Source of the DNA: a virus | IMG/VR virus record: IMGVR_UViG_3300044613_001936 | Location: 1 to 20,279 of that record | Direction: 5' to 3' (one strand) | Length of the DNA: 20,279 nucleotides | Part shown: positions 1-7,244 of the stretch, in pieces | Numbering within the stretch: the stretch's first letter is position 1 | How the letters are laid out: each line of letters begins with the position of its first letter | The notes under the pieces: generated by a model | What the model saw: only the letters and a program-made list of their open reading frames with translations | What the model was told of the DNA's origin: nothing | Databases searched by the model: none | Translations under genes and position numbers: made by a program

Positions 1-1321
1 GACCAATACTCTGTAGCAATCGAATTATAGACTTAGTAGGCGAGGCAAAAATAATATTGTCGATATTAACAATGTTGATACCAGCGCTAGTAGTACCATA
101 ACTCGCAACCAGTATAGCATCTCTTTCCGTATCAACGACTTTTCTAATATATTCTCTTGTGTCTGCTTCTGTTTTTCCAGAGATGAAATATATTGGTCTA
201 CCGCTTTTTGCTGACTCCAAGAGAGCGGCGAGAGGCTTGCCGTGATCTTCGACGTAATTGAAGAGGACGAGCGTGTTGCCTTTTGTTTTGAGTGCGAGTT
301 CTTTGACAAATTCGTTCCTCTTTTGATTAGTTATAATCCACTTTAATTCGTCAGGATATTTTTGCTTTTTGATGAGTTGTTTCTCCTCATCAGTGTACTG
401 CAACAGAATACAGTCTATTCCAATAGTGGCAAGCAAACCTTTGTTCATTAGGTTTTTTGTTTGAATAAACTGAATGGCGGGACCAAGGATACCTTCGATG
501 CTCAGTCGATGTGCCTGTGCTTGATCTAGTGTTCCTGTTGTACCAATGCGAAACCAAGCCTTGGCAAGCTTCTGACCAATCATGTTGATTGATTCTGCCT
601 TGGCCTGATGGCACTCGTCAAAGAAGATGGCATCAAATTGATCAAACCACTCTCTTGGTAATTTGTATATTGACTGCCATGTGGAGACTACTATCTGTTT
701 ATTAGTATCTTTATCTACTCCTGCAGAGATTTTATGAAGATACTTCTTGCAAGACCATGATGAATCTTGAGAAGAGTAATCAAAAAAATCAGAATCCATC
801 TGATTCACGAGACCAACTGTTGGTACGAGAATCAAAATCTTTCGATTTGGCGATAAGACGGATTGTAGAAAACGGACCAAGACGTAAATTATCAAACTTT
901 TGCCCGAACCAGTAGGAGAAATCAATACGCATCTGTGATGGTTCAAAGCATGAATAATTGCTTGCTGTTGATGTGCATGCATTTGCACGGGTTTTTTCTT
1001 CACCGACACCGCTAGGGTATCGTAGAATTGTGCAAGCTGTGTTTCCTTTATACATAAAGGATTCCTACTCTCTTTAATATTTAATGAGTATTTACGATCT
1101 TGAGAAAACTTATCAAGATAAGTTTTTAAGCCACGTGGAAGAGTGGATGTAAGGATATCATATAACCGGATCTTCCCATCCCATATACGCCGTTTGAACA
1201 TAGGCATATACTGGGCACCGGGTACCATGAACGAGAAATAATCTCGTAACTCTTGCTTGATTCCTTTTTCTGCTTTGATGTAGTAACGAACTTCATCTAC
1301 AGATTCAACTTCAATATCCAC
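1..1321 (-). CDS. uvsW: UvsW-type RNA-DNA / recombination helicase, 3' end outside the window
   Basis: Superfamily 2 helicase. In T4, UvsW unwinds R-loops and branched DNA, shutting off origin-dependent replication and favouring recombination-dependent replication. Reading the minus strand from 1321 gives 440 uninterrupted residues before the window edge; T4 UvsW has about 500. Visible motifs are Walker A SPTGSGKS (135-142), DECH (235-238), GTTGTLD (260-266) and the start of motif VI, QSIG (437-440), at the edge. The N-terminal segment (LRDYFSF, IWDGKIRLYD) matches the T4 UvsW N-terminal domain. The start is taken as GTG at 1321: it gives Met-Asp-Ile as in T4 UvsW, and a stop lies a few codons upstream in frame. 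It begins 7 bp after the uvsY stop. Family assignment is very secure; the GTG start is probable. Confidence 0.95.
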   Translation of the reverse strand, partial: MDIEVESVDEVRYYIKAEKGIKQELRDYFSFMVPGAQYMPMFKRRIWDGKIRLYDILTSTLPRGLKTYLDKFSQDRKYSLNIKESRNPLCIKETQLAQFYDTLAVSVKKKPVQMHAHQQQAIIHALNHHRCVLISPTGSGKSLIIYVLVRFLQSVLSPNRKILILVPTVGLVNQMDSDFFDYSSQDSSWSCKKYLHKISAGVDKDTNKQIVVSTWQSIYKLPREWFDQFDAIFFDECHQAKAESINMIGQKLAKAWFRIGTTGTLDQAQAHRLSIEGILGPAIQFIQTKNLMNKGLLATIGIDCILLQYTDEEKQLIKKQKYPDELKWIITNQKRNEFVKELALKTKGNTLVLFNYVEDHGKPLAALLESAKSGRPIYFISGKTEADTREYIRKVVDTERDAILVASYGTTSAGINIVNIDNIIFASPTKSIIRLLQSIG

Positions 1322-1325
1322 ATAA

Positions 1326-1333
1326 TATTTATA
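1326..1333 (-). promoter_or_regulatory. T4-late-like TATAAATA box at the uvsY/uvsW junction
   Basis: On the minus strand an exact TATAAATA overlaps the uvsY stop codon and ends 4 bp before the uvsW GTG. T4 uvsW is a late gene, so a late promoter here fits. Against it, a T4-like start site would fall inside the GTG codon, and AT-rich DNA produces this octamer by chance (it also occurs inside coding sequence at 4590 and 8382). The flanks AGTATAAATATT are shared with the box at 15978. Confidence 0.35.
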
Positions 1334-1766
1334 CTATGCCGTTCATCATTTTTTGCCAATCAATAGCAGACTTGATGTTGAAGTTTCTATTGTTGATGGC
1401 TTTTAAAAATTCTTCGACCATCTTTACCTTAATTTCGTTGACAGCCACCTTGGACTTCAATTCAACAATCTTAGGATCACCATCAATGAACTTTTCTACA
1501 TCGGTCTTAAGTAGATCCAAGTCAAAGGGTTCTTCTCCCCATGCTTCCAGCTCTTCTTTGGATGCTTTACCAGTCAAGATTTTCCACTTACGCAGTCTCT
1601 GAATTGCATATTCATTCTGGTGTTTGGTCAAAAGCAATTTAAAGTCTGTAAGCATATTAAGATACTTGGCGTGTACTTGAGGTACCTTAAGAGCCTCTAC
1701 ACCTAATTCAGTAGAGTCTATTTGGGAATCTTTAGTAATATTATTCTTGAGGTCTTCTAGATTCAT
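1329..1766 (-). CDS. uvsY: UvsY recombination mediator
   Basis: Recombination mediator that loads the UvsX recombinase onto gp32-coated single-stranded DNA. The 145-residue product is close to the 137 of T4 UvsY and shares its landmarks: an M-x-LEDL start, IDST around residue 17, an EA pair after it, a helical lysine-rich middle, and a C-terminal segment with NFNIKSAIDWQ, comparable to the T4 GFAIKHIQDM region. It is highly charged with no membrane segment. It lies just upstream of uvsW on the same strand, as expected for a T4-type genome. No good ribosome-binding site precedes the ATG, which lies only 9 bp after a sigma70-like -10 box, so the mRNA leader may be very short. Confidence 0.92.
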   Translation of the reverse strand: MNLEDLKNNITKDSQIDSTELGVEALKVPQVHAKYLNMLTDFKLLLTKHQNEYAIQRLRKWKILTGKASKEELEAWGEEPFDLDLLKTDVEKFIDGDPKIVELKSKVAVNEIKVKMVEEFLKAINNRNFNIKSAIDWQKMMNGIV

Positions 1767-1775
1767 TTGGTTTGT

Positions 1776-1803
1776 AGTATAAAGTACCTTAGGAAAAAGT
1801 CAA
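1776..1803 (-). promoter_or_regulatory. sigma70-like promoter for uvsY-uvsW
   Basis: On the minus strand TTGACT (1803-1798), a 16-bp spacer and TATACT (1781-1776) form a near-consensus host-type promoter, followed 9 bp later by the uvsY ATG. It points away from the cassette promoter at 1813-1840; the two -35 boxes are separated by only 9 bp. Confidence 0.6.
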
Positions 1804-1811
1804 CTAAATAA
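1804..1811 (+). promoter_or_regulatory. CTAAATAA late-type box before the cassette
   Basis: CTAAATAA lies between the two divergent -35 boxes. The identical octamer occurs at 20190-20197 before the last gene of the window. It resembles variants of the T4-type late box (TATAAATA). If active, it would give a transcript with a leader of roughly 40 nt carrying the GAGG ribosome-binding site at 1847-1850. Confidence 0.3.
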
Positions 1812-1812
1812 C

Positions 1813-1840
1813 TTGACATCTTTATATGATGTATTATATT
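1813..1840 (+). promoter_or_regulatory. sigma70-like promoter for the glycan cassette
   Basis: TTGACA (1813-1818), a 16-bp spacer and TATATT (1835-1840) form a strong host-type promoter. The first cassette gene begins at 1855, with GAGG at 1847-1850 as a possible ribosome-binding site, so the leader would be under 10 nt. Confidence 0.65.
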
Positions 1841-1854
1841 TAATATGAGGTCTT

Positions 1855-2490
1855 ATGATTATTGATTTACGAGAAATTCCTGTTGTCTGGATTAATTTAG
1901 ATTCTGCTACAAAAAATGCAGAAACGATGAAATCACGATTTGAAAAATATGGGTTTAAAAATACCCATAGAAAACCTGGTTTAATTATTCCACCACCACC
2001 AAATACAAATCCAAGTATAGCACATTTTAGAGGTTGTGGCCAAGCTCATGTAGATATTTTGGAAGATGAAAGATACTCAACTCCTCTTTTAATTTTAGAA
2101 GATGATATTGAGTTTGTTGAAAATTTTAATCCAGTAATTGAGATCCCAGATGACTCAGATGGAGTATATCTGGGCATTTCTCATGGTAATGTTCATTATC
2201 AAACATGCAAAAAAGACGACAATCATTTAAGAATTGCTGGTATTCTTGGTGCTCATGCTATTTTGTATGTCACTGATGTTTATCGTAAAAATATGGCAAA
2301 TGCGGGAAAACATTGTTTATATAGAATGGATATGCCATGGGATCTTGGTACAGCCGGCATTCAACAACAATTTAAAGTATATACTCCAAATAATCCGCTG
2401 ATGTACCAATCCAATGACAGAGAAAATGCAAATAAATGGCAAACTTTGACCGATAGGCCTTTGGAAAATAGAAACAATTTAAATTTATGA
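1855..2490 (+). CDS. GT25-like glycosyltransferase
   Basis: A 211-residue soluble protein of the LPS-type GT25 glycosyltransferase family, which transfers sugars from nucleotide-sugar donors in lipooligosaccharide synthesis. It opens with VWINLDSATKNAETM (11-25), matching the N-terminal strand-loop of GT25 enzymes. GCGQAHVDILE (60-70) corresponds to their conserved helix before the active site, and LILEDDIEF (79-87) carries the acidic ED(D) cluster taken to bind the metal and donor. It is somewhat shorter than many GT25 enzymes and has no signal peptide or membrane segment. It is the first gene of the cassette, 14 bp after a TATATT -10 box, and its stop overlaps the next start (ATGA). Donor and acceptor cannot be read from the sequence. 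Confidence 0.85.
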   Translation: MIIDLREIPVVWINLDSATKNAETMKSRFEKYGFKNTHRKPGLIIPPPPNTNPSIAHFRGCGQAHVDILEDERYSTPLLILEDDIEFVENFNPVIEIPDDSDGVYLGISHGNVHYQTCKKDDNHLRIAGILGAHAILYVTDVYRKNMANAGKHCLYRMDMPWDLGTAGIQQQFKVYTPNNPLMYQSNDRENANKWQTLTDRPLENRNNLNL

Positions 2491-3275
2491 TTACATATAA
2501 TAATCTAGGTGCATATGGCCGAATGGGAAACCAAATGTTTCAATATGCAACATTGTTTGCTATTGCTAAAACAAGAAAATACAAATTTGGTATTCCACTT
2601 AAAAATAAATCTGATAACCCTTATTTAAATCTTTGTCTAGATAAAGCCTTCCCACATTTAAGTGCAGAAGATAGTAGCACAGTTATTAATCTTCATAGAG
2701 CACAAGAAAGAAATTTTGAGTATAATGCTGGGATATTTGGTATTCCAGATAATACAGATATCCTTGGTTATTTTCAAAGTGAAAAATACTTTGTAGATTA
2801 TAGAAATAATCTTTTAAAAGAGTTTACTTTTAATGAAGAAGTATATAGAAAAGCATTGGACATTAGAAGCATTACAAAAGAACCTGTAATATCTGTTCAT
2901 CTTAGACTAGGTGATTATAAAAAATTATCTGATAAGCACCCAGTTTGCACACTAGAGTACTATAAAGAAGCTTTAAGCAAACTTCCAGAAGATTTACTTA
3001 TTGTTGCATTTAGCGATGAGCCAGATTTAGCAAAAAGTTTATTTGATTCATTAGAAAGAAAGTATTTTATTACTGAATCAAATGATCAAAATGTTGATAT
3101 GTGCGCCATGACTTTGTGTGATTATCATATTATAGCAAATAGCAGTTTTAGTTGGTGGGGAGCATGGCTTGGAGAAAGTAAAAAAGTAATCGCTCCAAGC
3201 AAATGGTTTGGAGATGCCCCAGGAATGCCCAGAAATTGGTCAGATATTTATTGTAAAAATTGGATGATTATATAA
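2487..3275 (+). CDS. GT11-family glycosyltransferase (alpha-1,2-fucosyltransferase-like)
   Basis: The 262-residue protein has the full GT11 signature: GRMGNQMFQYA (11-21), GYFQSEKYF (94-102), the donor-binding SVHLRLGDY (136-144) and ANSSFSWWGAWLG (217-229). Family members transfer L-fucose from GDP-fucose to form alpha-1,2 links. The usual HxRRxD donor motif reads HLRLGD here: the first Arg is kept and the second is Leu, which may alter donor preference. The start overlaps the upstream stop by 4 bp (ATGA), implying translational coupling. No membrane segment is seen. A GDP-mannose 3,5-epimerase is encoded two genes downstream, so GDP-L-galactose is a possible donor; this is inference. Confidence 0.92.
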   Translation: MITYNNLGAYGRMGNQMFQYATLFAIAKTRKYKFGIPLKNKSDNPYLNLCLDKAFPHLSAEDSSTVINLHRAQERNFEYNAGIFGIPDNTDILGYFQSEKYFVDYRNNLLKEFTFNEEVYRKALDIRSITKEPVISVHLRLGDYKKLSDKHPVCTLEYYKEALSKLPEDLLIVAFSDEPDLAKSLFDSLERKYFITESNDQNVDMCAMTLCDYHIIANSSFSWWGAWLGESKKVIAPSKWFGDAPGMPRNWSDIYCKNWMII

Positions 3276-3895
3276 TGTTATTTGATATTACCACATATAT
3301 TAAGAAACCTATAACTGGAATTATTCAAATCGGTGCACACCACGGAAATGAATATGATACATTAAAAAAAATGTCTGAAAACATTTTAATGTTTGAACCA
3401 CAAAAACAAGTATATGAAAAACTTTTTAATAAATTGGGTTCTATTCCTACCCTTATTATTGAAAATAAAGCACTAGGTTCGTCTAGTGGAATTATGAAAA
3501 TGTATACCGAACAAGCAAATGGAGGACAATCCAGTTCTCTTTTAATTCCTCAGTTGCATTGTATACAATATCCAGGTATAAAATTTAATGGAATTGAAGA
3601 AGTTGAAGTTATAACATTAAATGAATATTTTACGAATAAATCATTTAATTACAATCTAATAACATTAGATGTTCAAGGTTATGAATTAGAAGTATTAAAA
3701 GGTTCCTCTAACTTATTATTAAATGTTGATTACATTTTATGTGAAGTTAATAGAGCAGAGTTGTACAAAGATTGCCCAATGGTAGAAGAGATTGATAACT
3801 TTTTAAATCAATACGGATTTGTAAGAGAAGTTACATCATGGGATGGACAAACATGGGGTGATGCTCTATATGTGCGTGCATTTATAAAAACATGA
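3275..3895 (+). CDS. FkbM-family SAM-dependent methyltransferase
   Basis: FkbM-type O-methyltransferases commonly methylate hydroxyls of sugars or polyketides. The SAM-binding loop GIIQIGAHHG (15-24), MFEPQKQVY (39-47) and the family signature LDVQGYELEVLKG (131-143) are all visible. I choose ATG at 3275, which overlaps the preceding TAA by one base (TAATG), giving 206 residues. A longer reading from TTG at 3260 adds only five residues that overlap the fucosyltransferase gene. No transmembrane segment is seen. Lying between GT11 and GT10 genes, it probably O-methylates a sugar of the glycan made by the cassette; the position methylated is unknown. Confidence 0.88.
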   Translation: MLFDITTYIKKPITGIIQIGAHHGNEYDTLKKMSENILMFEPQKQVYEKLFNKLGSIPTLIIENKALGSSSGIMKMYTEQANGGQSSSLLIPQLHCIQYPGIKFNGIEEVEVITLNEYFTNKSFNYNLITLDVQGYELEVLKGSSNLLLNVDYILCEVNRAELYKDCPMVEEIDNFLNQYGFVREVTSWDGQTWGDALYVRAFIKT

Positions 3896-4716
3896 CTATA
3901 AAATATATTTCAGCTTTTGGAAGTCCATTTTCTCATGACGTTTCATCATGTCATAATATACCACCTAAAAATTTTAAATGGATATTTAACGAGAAATCTT
4001 TATCTGATATAGAGGTCTATATGGATTATGATGTTTTAGGTGGCTGCAATAGTAATAGTAAAAATAAATTTTTATGGTTATGTGAATCTAGAGGTATAAC
4101 TCCAGAACAAACTAATTTTTTAAAAAACAATTATAATTTTTTAAAACAAGTTTATAAAAAAATATTTGTGCATGATTATGATCTTTTAAAATTAGGTGAT
4201 TCTTGTGTTTATTGTCCACCAGCTGCAAATTCAACGTGGGTAGTTGATAGGCAAATATATAAAAAATCAAAAATGATTTCTATGGTATCGTCTGGTAAAA
4301 CTTTTTGCTCTGGACATAAATACCGCAATAAAAAGATGAATGATTTTAAGCAAACAAATTATCCTATTGATTATTATGGAAGATCTTTTAATCCATTTAA
4401 AGTAAAAGAAGATGTTTTGCGTGATTATTATTTTTCTATAACAATAGAAAATGAAAGTTATTCAAACTATTATACTGAAAAATTAATGGATTGTTTTGCT
4501 ACTGGTACTATACCAATTTATCATGGTACACCGGAAATCGATACTATGTTTAATATGGATGGTATCATTGTATTGAATGACACATTCGATATAAATACAT
4601 TGTCTAGTGATTTATATTTTTCAAAGATGGACGCAATAAAAGACAATTTTGAAAGATGCATAAATCACCAGAGTGCTGATGATTTTATTTTTGATCGTAT
4701 AAAGGAATTAATATGA
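3892..4716 (+). CDS. GT10-family glycosyltransferase (alpha-1,3-fucosyltransferase-like)
   Basis: The 274-residue protein has the diagnostic GT10 block around residues 180-213: YFSITIENESY, then YYTEKLMDCFATG and TIPIYHGTPEI. This is the GDP-fucose-binding motif of alpha-1,3/1,4-fucosyltransferases. Upstream, KMISMVSSGKTFCSGHKYRN (127-146) fits the conserved Ser-Lys...Gly-His...Arg region. No N-terminal membrane anchor is present, unlike the eukaryotic enzymes. The start overlaps the FkbM stop (ATGA), and the stop overlaps the next start in the same way. GT10 enzymes use GDP-L-fucose but can tolerate GDP-L-galactose, the predicted product of the adjacent epimerase. Family is secure; donor and acceptor are not. 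Confidence 0.92.
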   Translation: MTIKYISAFGSPFSHDVSSCHNIPPKNFKWIFNEKSLSDIEVYMDYDVLGGCNSNSKNKFLWLCESRGITPEQTNFLKNNYNFLKQVYKKIFVHDYDLLKLGDSCVYCPPAANSTWVVDRQIYKKSKMISMVSSGKTFCSGHKYRNKKMNDFKQTNYPIDYYGRSFNPFKVKEDVLRDYYFSITIENESYSNYYTEKLMDCFATGTIPIYHGTPEIDTMFNMDGIIVLNDTFDINTLSSDLYFSKMDAIKDNFERCINHQSADDFIFDRIKELI

Positions 4717-5699
4717 AAAAAGCTTTAGTATTAGGTGCAGGTGGATTTATTGGCGGACATTTAGTAACACGTTTAAAATCTGAAGGATATTGGGTTCGTG
4801 GTGTTGATATTAAAGAACATGAATACAAAAAAACAGATGCTGATGAATTTTTTGTAATGGATTTGCGTGATCCATTAAATGTACATAAAGCTTTAGAAAC
4901 GGATGATGTTCTCAAAACATTTGATGAAATATATCAATTGGCTGCGGACATGGGTGGAGCAGGATATATTTTTACTGGTGAGCACGATGCCGATGTCATG
5001 CATAATTCTGCATTAATTAATTTGAATGTTGCACACGAAGCAGTAAAATATTTAAATATGCCTAAAATTTTCTATTCTTCATCGGCATGCATGTATCCAG
5101 AATACAATCAAATGGATCCAGATAATCCAAAATGTTCTGAGGATTCGGCATATCCTGCTGCCCCAGATAGTGAGTATGGATGGGAAAAACTTTTTAGTGA
5201 AAGACTTTATCTTTCTTATTACAGGAATTATGGTTTAGAAGTTAGAATTGGTAGATTCCATAACATTTATGGACCATATGGTTCATGGAATAATGGAAAA
5301 GAAAAAGCGCCAGCAGCGATCTGCAGAAAAGTTGCAGAATGTTCTGAGGGTGGTGTGATTGATATATGGGGTGATGGCAAGCAAACCAGATCATTTCTCT
5401 ATATTGATGAATGTTTAACCGCTGTTAGAAAATTAATGGAATCAGACTTTACTGGGCCAGTTAACATTGGCTCCGAAGAAATGATTAGCATCAATGGGTT
5501 AGCTAATATGGTTATTCAAATTTCTGAAAAAAACATTTCAATAAACAATATACCGGGTCCAATTGGAGTACGTGGAAGAAATTCTGACAATACTTTGATA
5601 CAAGAAAAGCTTAATTGGAAACCTTCTGAACCTCTACATGATGGTATAACAAAAACATATTTATGGATAACAAATCAAGTATGCGGAATGAACGTATAA
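4713..5699 (+). CDS. GDP-mannose 3,5-epimerase-like NAD-dependent sugar epimerase
   Basis: A 328-residue extended short-chain dehydrogenase/epimerase that closely resembles plant GDP-mannose 3,5-epimerase, which converts GDP-D-mannose to GDP-L-galactose. The NAD-binding GAGGFIG is at 8-14. LAADMGGAGYI (77-87), SSACMYPE (123-130, with the Cys taken as the acid/base), YGWEK (155-159, the Tyr/Lys pair), RIGRFHNIYGPYG (178-190), GKEKAPAA (195-202, second catalytic Lys), WGDGKQTRSF (219-228) and GVRGRNSDN (285-293) all match positions characteristic of that enzyme rather than of generic UDP-sugar epimerases. AAAGGA at 4701-4706 is a good ribosome-binding site, and the start overlaps the GT10 stop (ATGA). 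No gmd or fcl gene for GDP-fucose is present in the window. Confidence 0.9.
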   Translation: MKKALVLGAGGFIGGHLVTRLKSEGYWVRGVDIKEHEYKKTDADEFFVMDLRDPLNVHKALETDDVLKTFDEIYQLAADMGGAGYIFTGEHDADVMHNSALINLNVAHEAVKYLNMPKIFYSSSACMYPEYNQMDPDNPKCSEDSAYPAAPDSEYGWEKLFSERLYLSYYRNYGLEVRIGRFHNIYGPYGSWNNGKEKAPAAICRKVAECSEGGVIDIWGDGKQTRSFLYIDECLTAVRKLMESDFTGPVNIGSEEMISINGLANMVIQISEKNISINNIPGPIGVRGRNSDNTLIQEKLNWKPSEPLHDGITKTYLWITNQVCGMNV

Positions 5700-6445
5700 T
5701 ATTTGCATGTGCGGTAAGAAATTGTGAACAATATTTGGATGCTGTTTGTTCAAATATTTTTAATTTGGGATCACTATTTAAAGAATACAAAATTATTTTT
5801 GTAGAATCCGATTCTTCAGATAGAACTATTGAAATTTTAAAATATTTTCAAAGTTTAAATTCAAATATTGAAATTATTTCTTTAGGTAATTTAGAAAAAG
5901 ATTACCCAGCCCGAACTGACAGAATTTCAATAGCACGAAATTGCTATCTCGATTTAGTTGAATTTAAATATGCAGATTATGATTTGCTTTGTATGTTTGA
6001 TGCAGATGATAGGTCTTCATATAAAATAGATCCAGAATGTTTTTTATCAAATTTTAATTATAGTGAATGGGACATGATGTGTGCAAATCAAGAACAAAGA
6101 TATTACGATTTGTGGGCACTTCGTCACGAATACTGGATGCCATTTGATCTTATAAAACATATAAATCTAGATAGGCCGGCTTTTATCACTCATAGTGATG
6201 CAAATAATATGTTCTCACATGCAAGAAGAATTCATATTGCCAAATATCATTTACCAATAAAAGTCGAATCAGCATTTGGTGGTATGGGTATTGTAAAAAT
6301 CAAATCAATAAAAAATGCGAGACACACTGGAAGAGATGAAACTGGTCTTCCTTGGTGTGAATGGGTTCCGTTTTGCAGGAAGTTAAATAATGGTGAAGCT
6401 AGTATTTTTATCAATCCAAATTTTATAAATGGAATCGGTGACTAA
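5681..6445 (+). CDS. CAP59/GT69-like glycosyltransferase
   Basis: From ATG at 5681 this gives 254 residues; an upstream in-frame ATG at 5663 adds six and overlaps the epimerase further. FACAVRNCEQYL (8-19), FVESDSSDRTIEIL (40-53), ARTDRISIARN (77-87) and the DXD-like FDADDR (106-111) resemble the CAP59/GT69 group of GT-A alpha-mannosyltransferase-like proteins (the 'ESxSxDxT...R..R.A..RN' pattern). Later conserved-looking elements include HSDANNMFSH and ESAFGGMGI, typical of sugar-binding loops in this group. The protein is soluble. It lies directly after the epimerase and could supply a mannose-type or L-galactose linkage; the donor is not established. Confidence 0.72.
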   Translation: MRNERIIFACAVRNCEQYLDAVCSNIFNLGSLFKEYKIIFVESDSSDRTIEILKYFQSLNSNIEIISLGNLEKDYPARTDRISIARNCYLDLVEFKYADYDLLCMFDADDRSSYKIDPECFLSNFNYSEWDMMCANQEQRYYDLWALRHEYWMPFDLIKHINLDRPAFITHSDANNMFSHARRIHIAKYHLPIKVESAFGGMGIVKIKSIKNARHTGRDETGLPWCEWVPFCRKLNNGEASIFINPNFINGIGD

Positions 6446-7242
6446 TGGAAAATAAGATACCAAGAGTGGCATTTACAATTATATTAAATGGTTTACACCA
6501 TTTGATTCATAAAGATTATTACAAATTTATAATTGATAACTTTGACTTATGGGTCATAGCAGAAGGTGCTGTTCATAGTAATGGCAGCACTTCTTGGTGC
6601 AAACCTATGCCGGATGAATACCATAATAATGGTAGAAGCAAAGACGGCACATATGAATTTTTGTTAAATCTTGCAAACAATCCAAAAGTAAAAGTCTTAA
6701 CACATAATGGATTGTGGCATTCCAAAGATCATCAAGTAAATGCTTGTATTGATACAATAAAAAAACAATATAATGAAGCATTTTTATGGCAAATAGATTG
6801 TGATGAACAATGGCAACTTGTAGACATACAAGAAGCTGAGAAAATAATGATTCAGCATGATCTAGACTGTGCTTCATTTCCATGCAAATCTTGGATAGGA
6901 AAAAATATATTAGCTACTGGTGAGTGGGGTGAATGCATCAATAGTGGATATACACGGTTGTGGAAATGGAAAGGACAATCCTTTCAAAAGCACGAACCAC
7001 CATTATTAGAAGGTGGAAATGGAAAACAAGCTGTAGTATCCATATATTTTGATCATTACAATTATTACTTTGAGCAAGATGTTGAATTTAAAGAAAAATG
7101 GTACAACCATCATCTGGGAATTCATAAAAATTGGAAACTATTGCAAAACAAACCAAAAGAAGAATTTCCAGTCGGTATAGATCATCTATTTGATTTTGGT
7201 TGGAATAGAATGACAAAAACAAAACTTTTTTATGTGGGTTAA
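6445..7242 (+). CDS. GT-A-fold glycosyltransferase, family uncertain
   Basis: A 265-residue soluble protein. VAFTIILNG (8-16) is followed by DLWVIAEGA (34-42), SKDGTYEFLLN (65-75), a WHSKDHQVNAC segment (91-101) and LWQIDCDEQW (114-123). The order (N-terminal beta strand, a short acidic turn, a 'DGT' loop, then a DXD motif as D-C-D) is that of GT-A glycosyltransferases acting on nucleotide sugars. The later part is rich in Trp, Tyr and His, as in acceptor-binding loops. The start overlaps the previous TAA by one base (TAATG). I do not recognise a specific CAZy family. A role in the same glycan pathway is inferred from position. Confidence 0.65.
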   Translation: MENKIPRVAFTIILNGLHHLIHKDYYKFIIDNFDLWVIAEGAVHSNGSTSWCKPMPDEYHNNGRSKDGTYEFLLNLANNPKVKVLTHNGLWHSKDHQVNACIDTIKKQYNEAFLWQIDCDEQWQLVDIQEAEKIMIQHDLDCASFPCKSWIGKNILATGEWGECINSGYTRLWKWKGQSFQKHEPPLLEGGNGKQAVVSIYFDHYNYYFEQDVEFKEKWYNHHLGIHKNWKLLQNKPKEEFPVGIDHLFDFGWNRMTKTKLFYVG

Positions 7243-7244
7243 AC

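Noticed and set aside
25-1055. Several minus-strand frames of 74-94 codons in this interval
   Set aside because: They are other-frame readings of uvsW, whose continuous 440-residue frame explains the whole interval with all helicase motifs in order.
1845-1865. Six-codon ORF (MRSYDY) that could be a leader peptide before the cassette
   Set aside because: It overlaps the first cassette gene and starts at or before the predicted transcription start; there is no attenuator hairpin.
3260-3274. TTG start extending the first FkbM gene upstream
   Set aside because: It adds five residues inside the GT11 gene; ATG 3275 gives a standard TAATG junction and a typical FkbM N terminus.
4590-4597. TATAAATA match inside the GT10 gene (another at 8382-8389)
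   Set aside because: They lie in the middle of coding sequence with no gene start downstream; they show how often the octamer arises by chance in AT-rich DNA.
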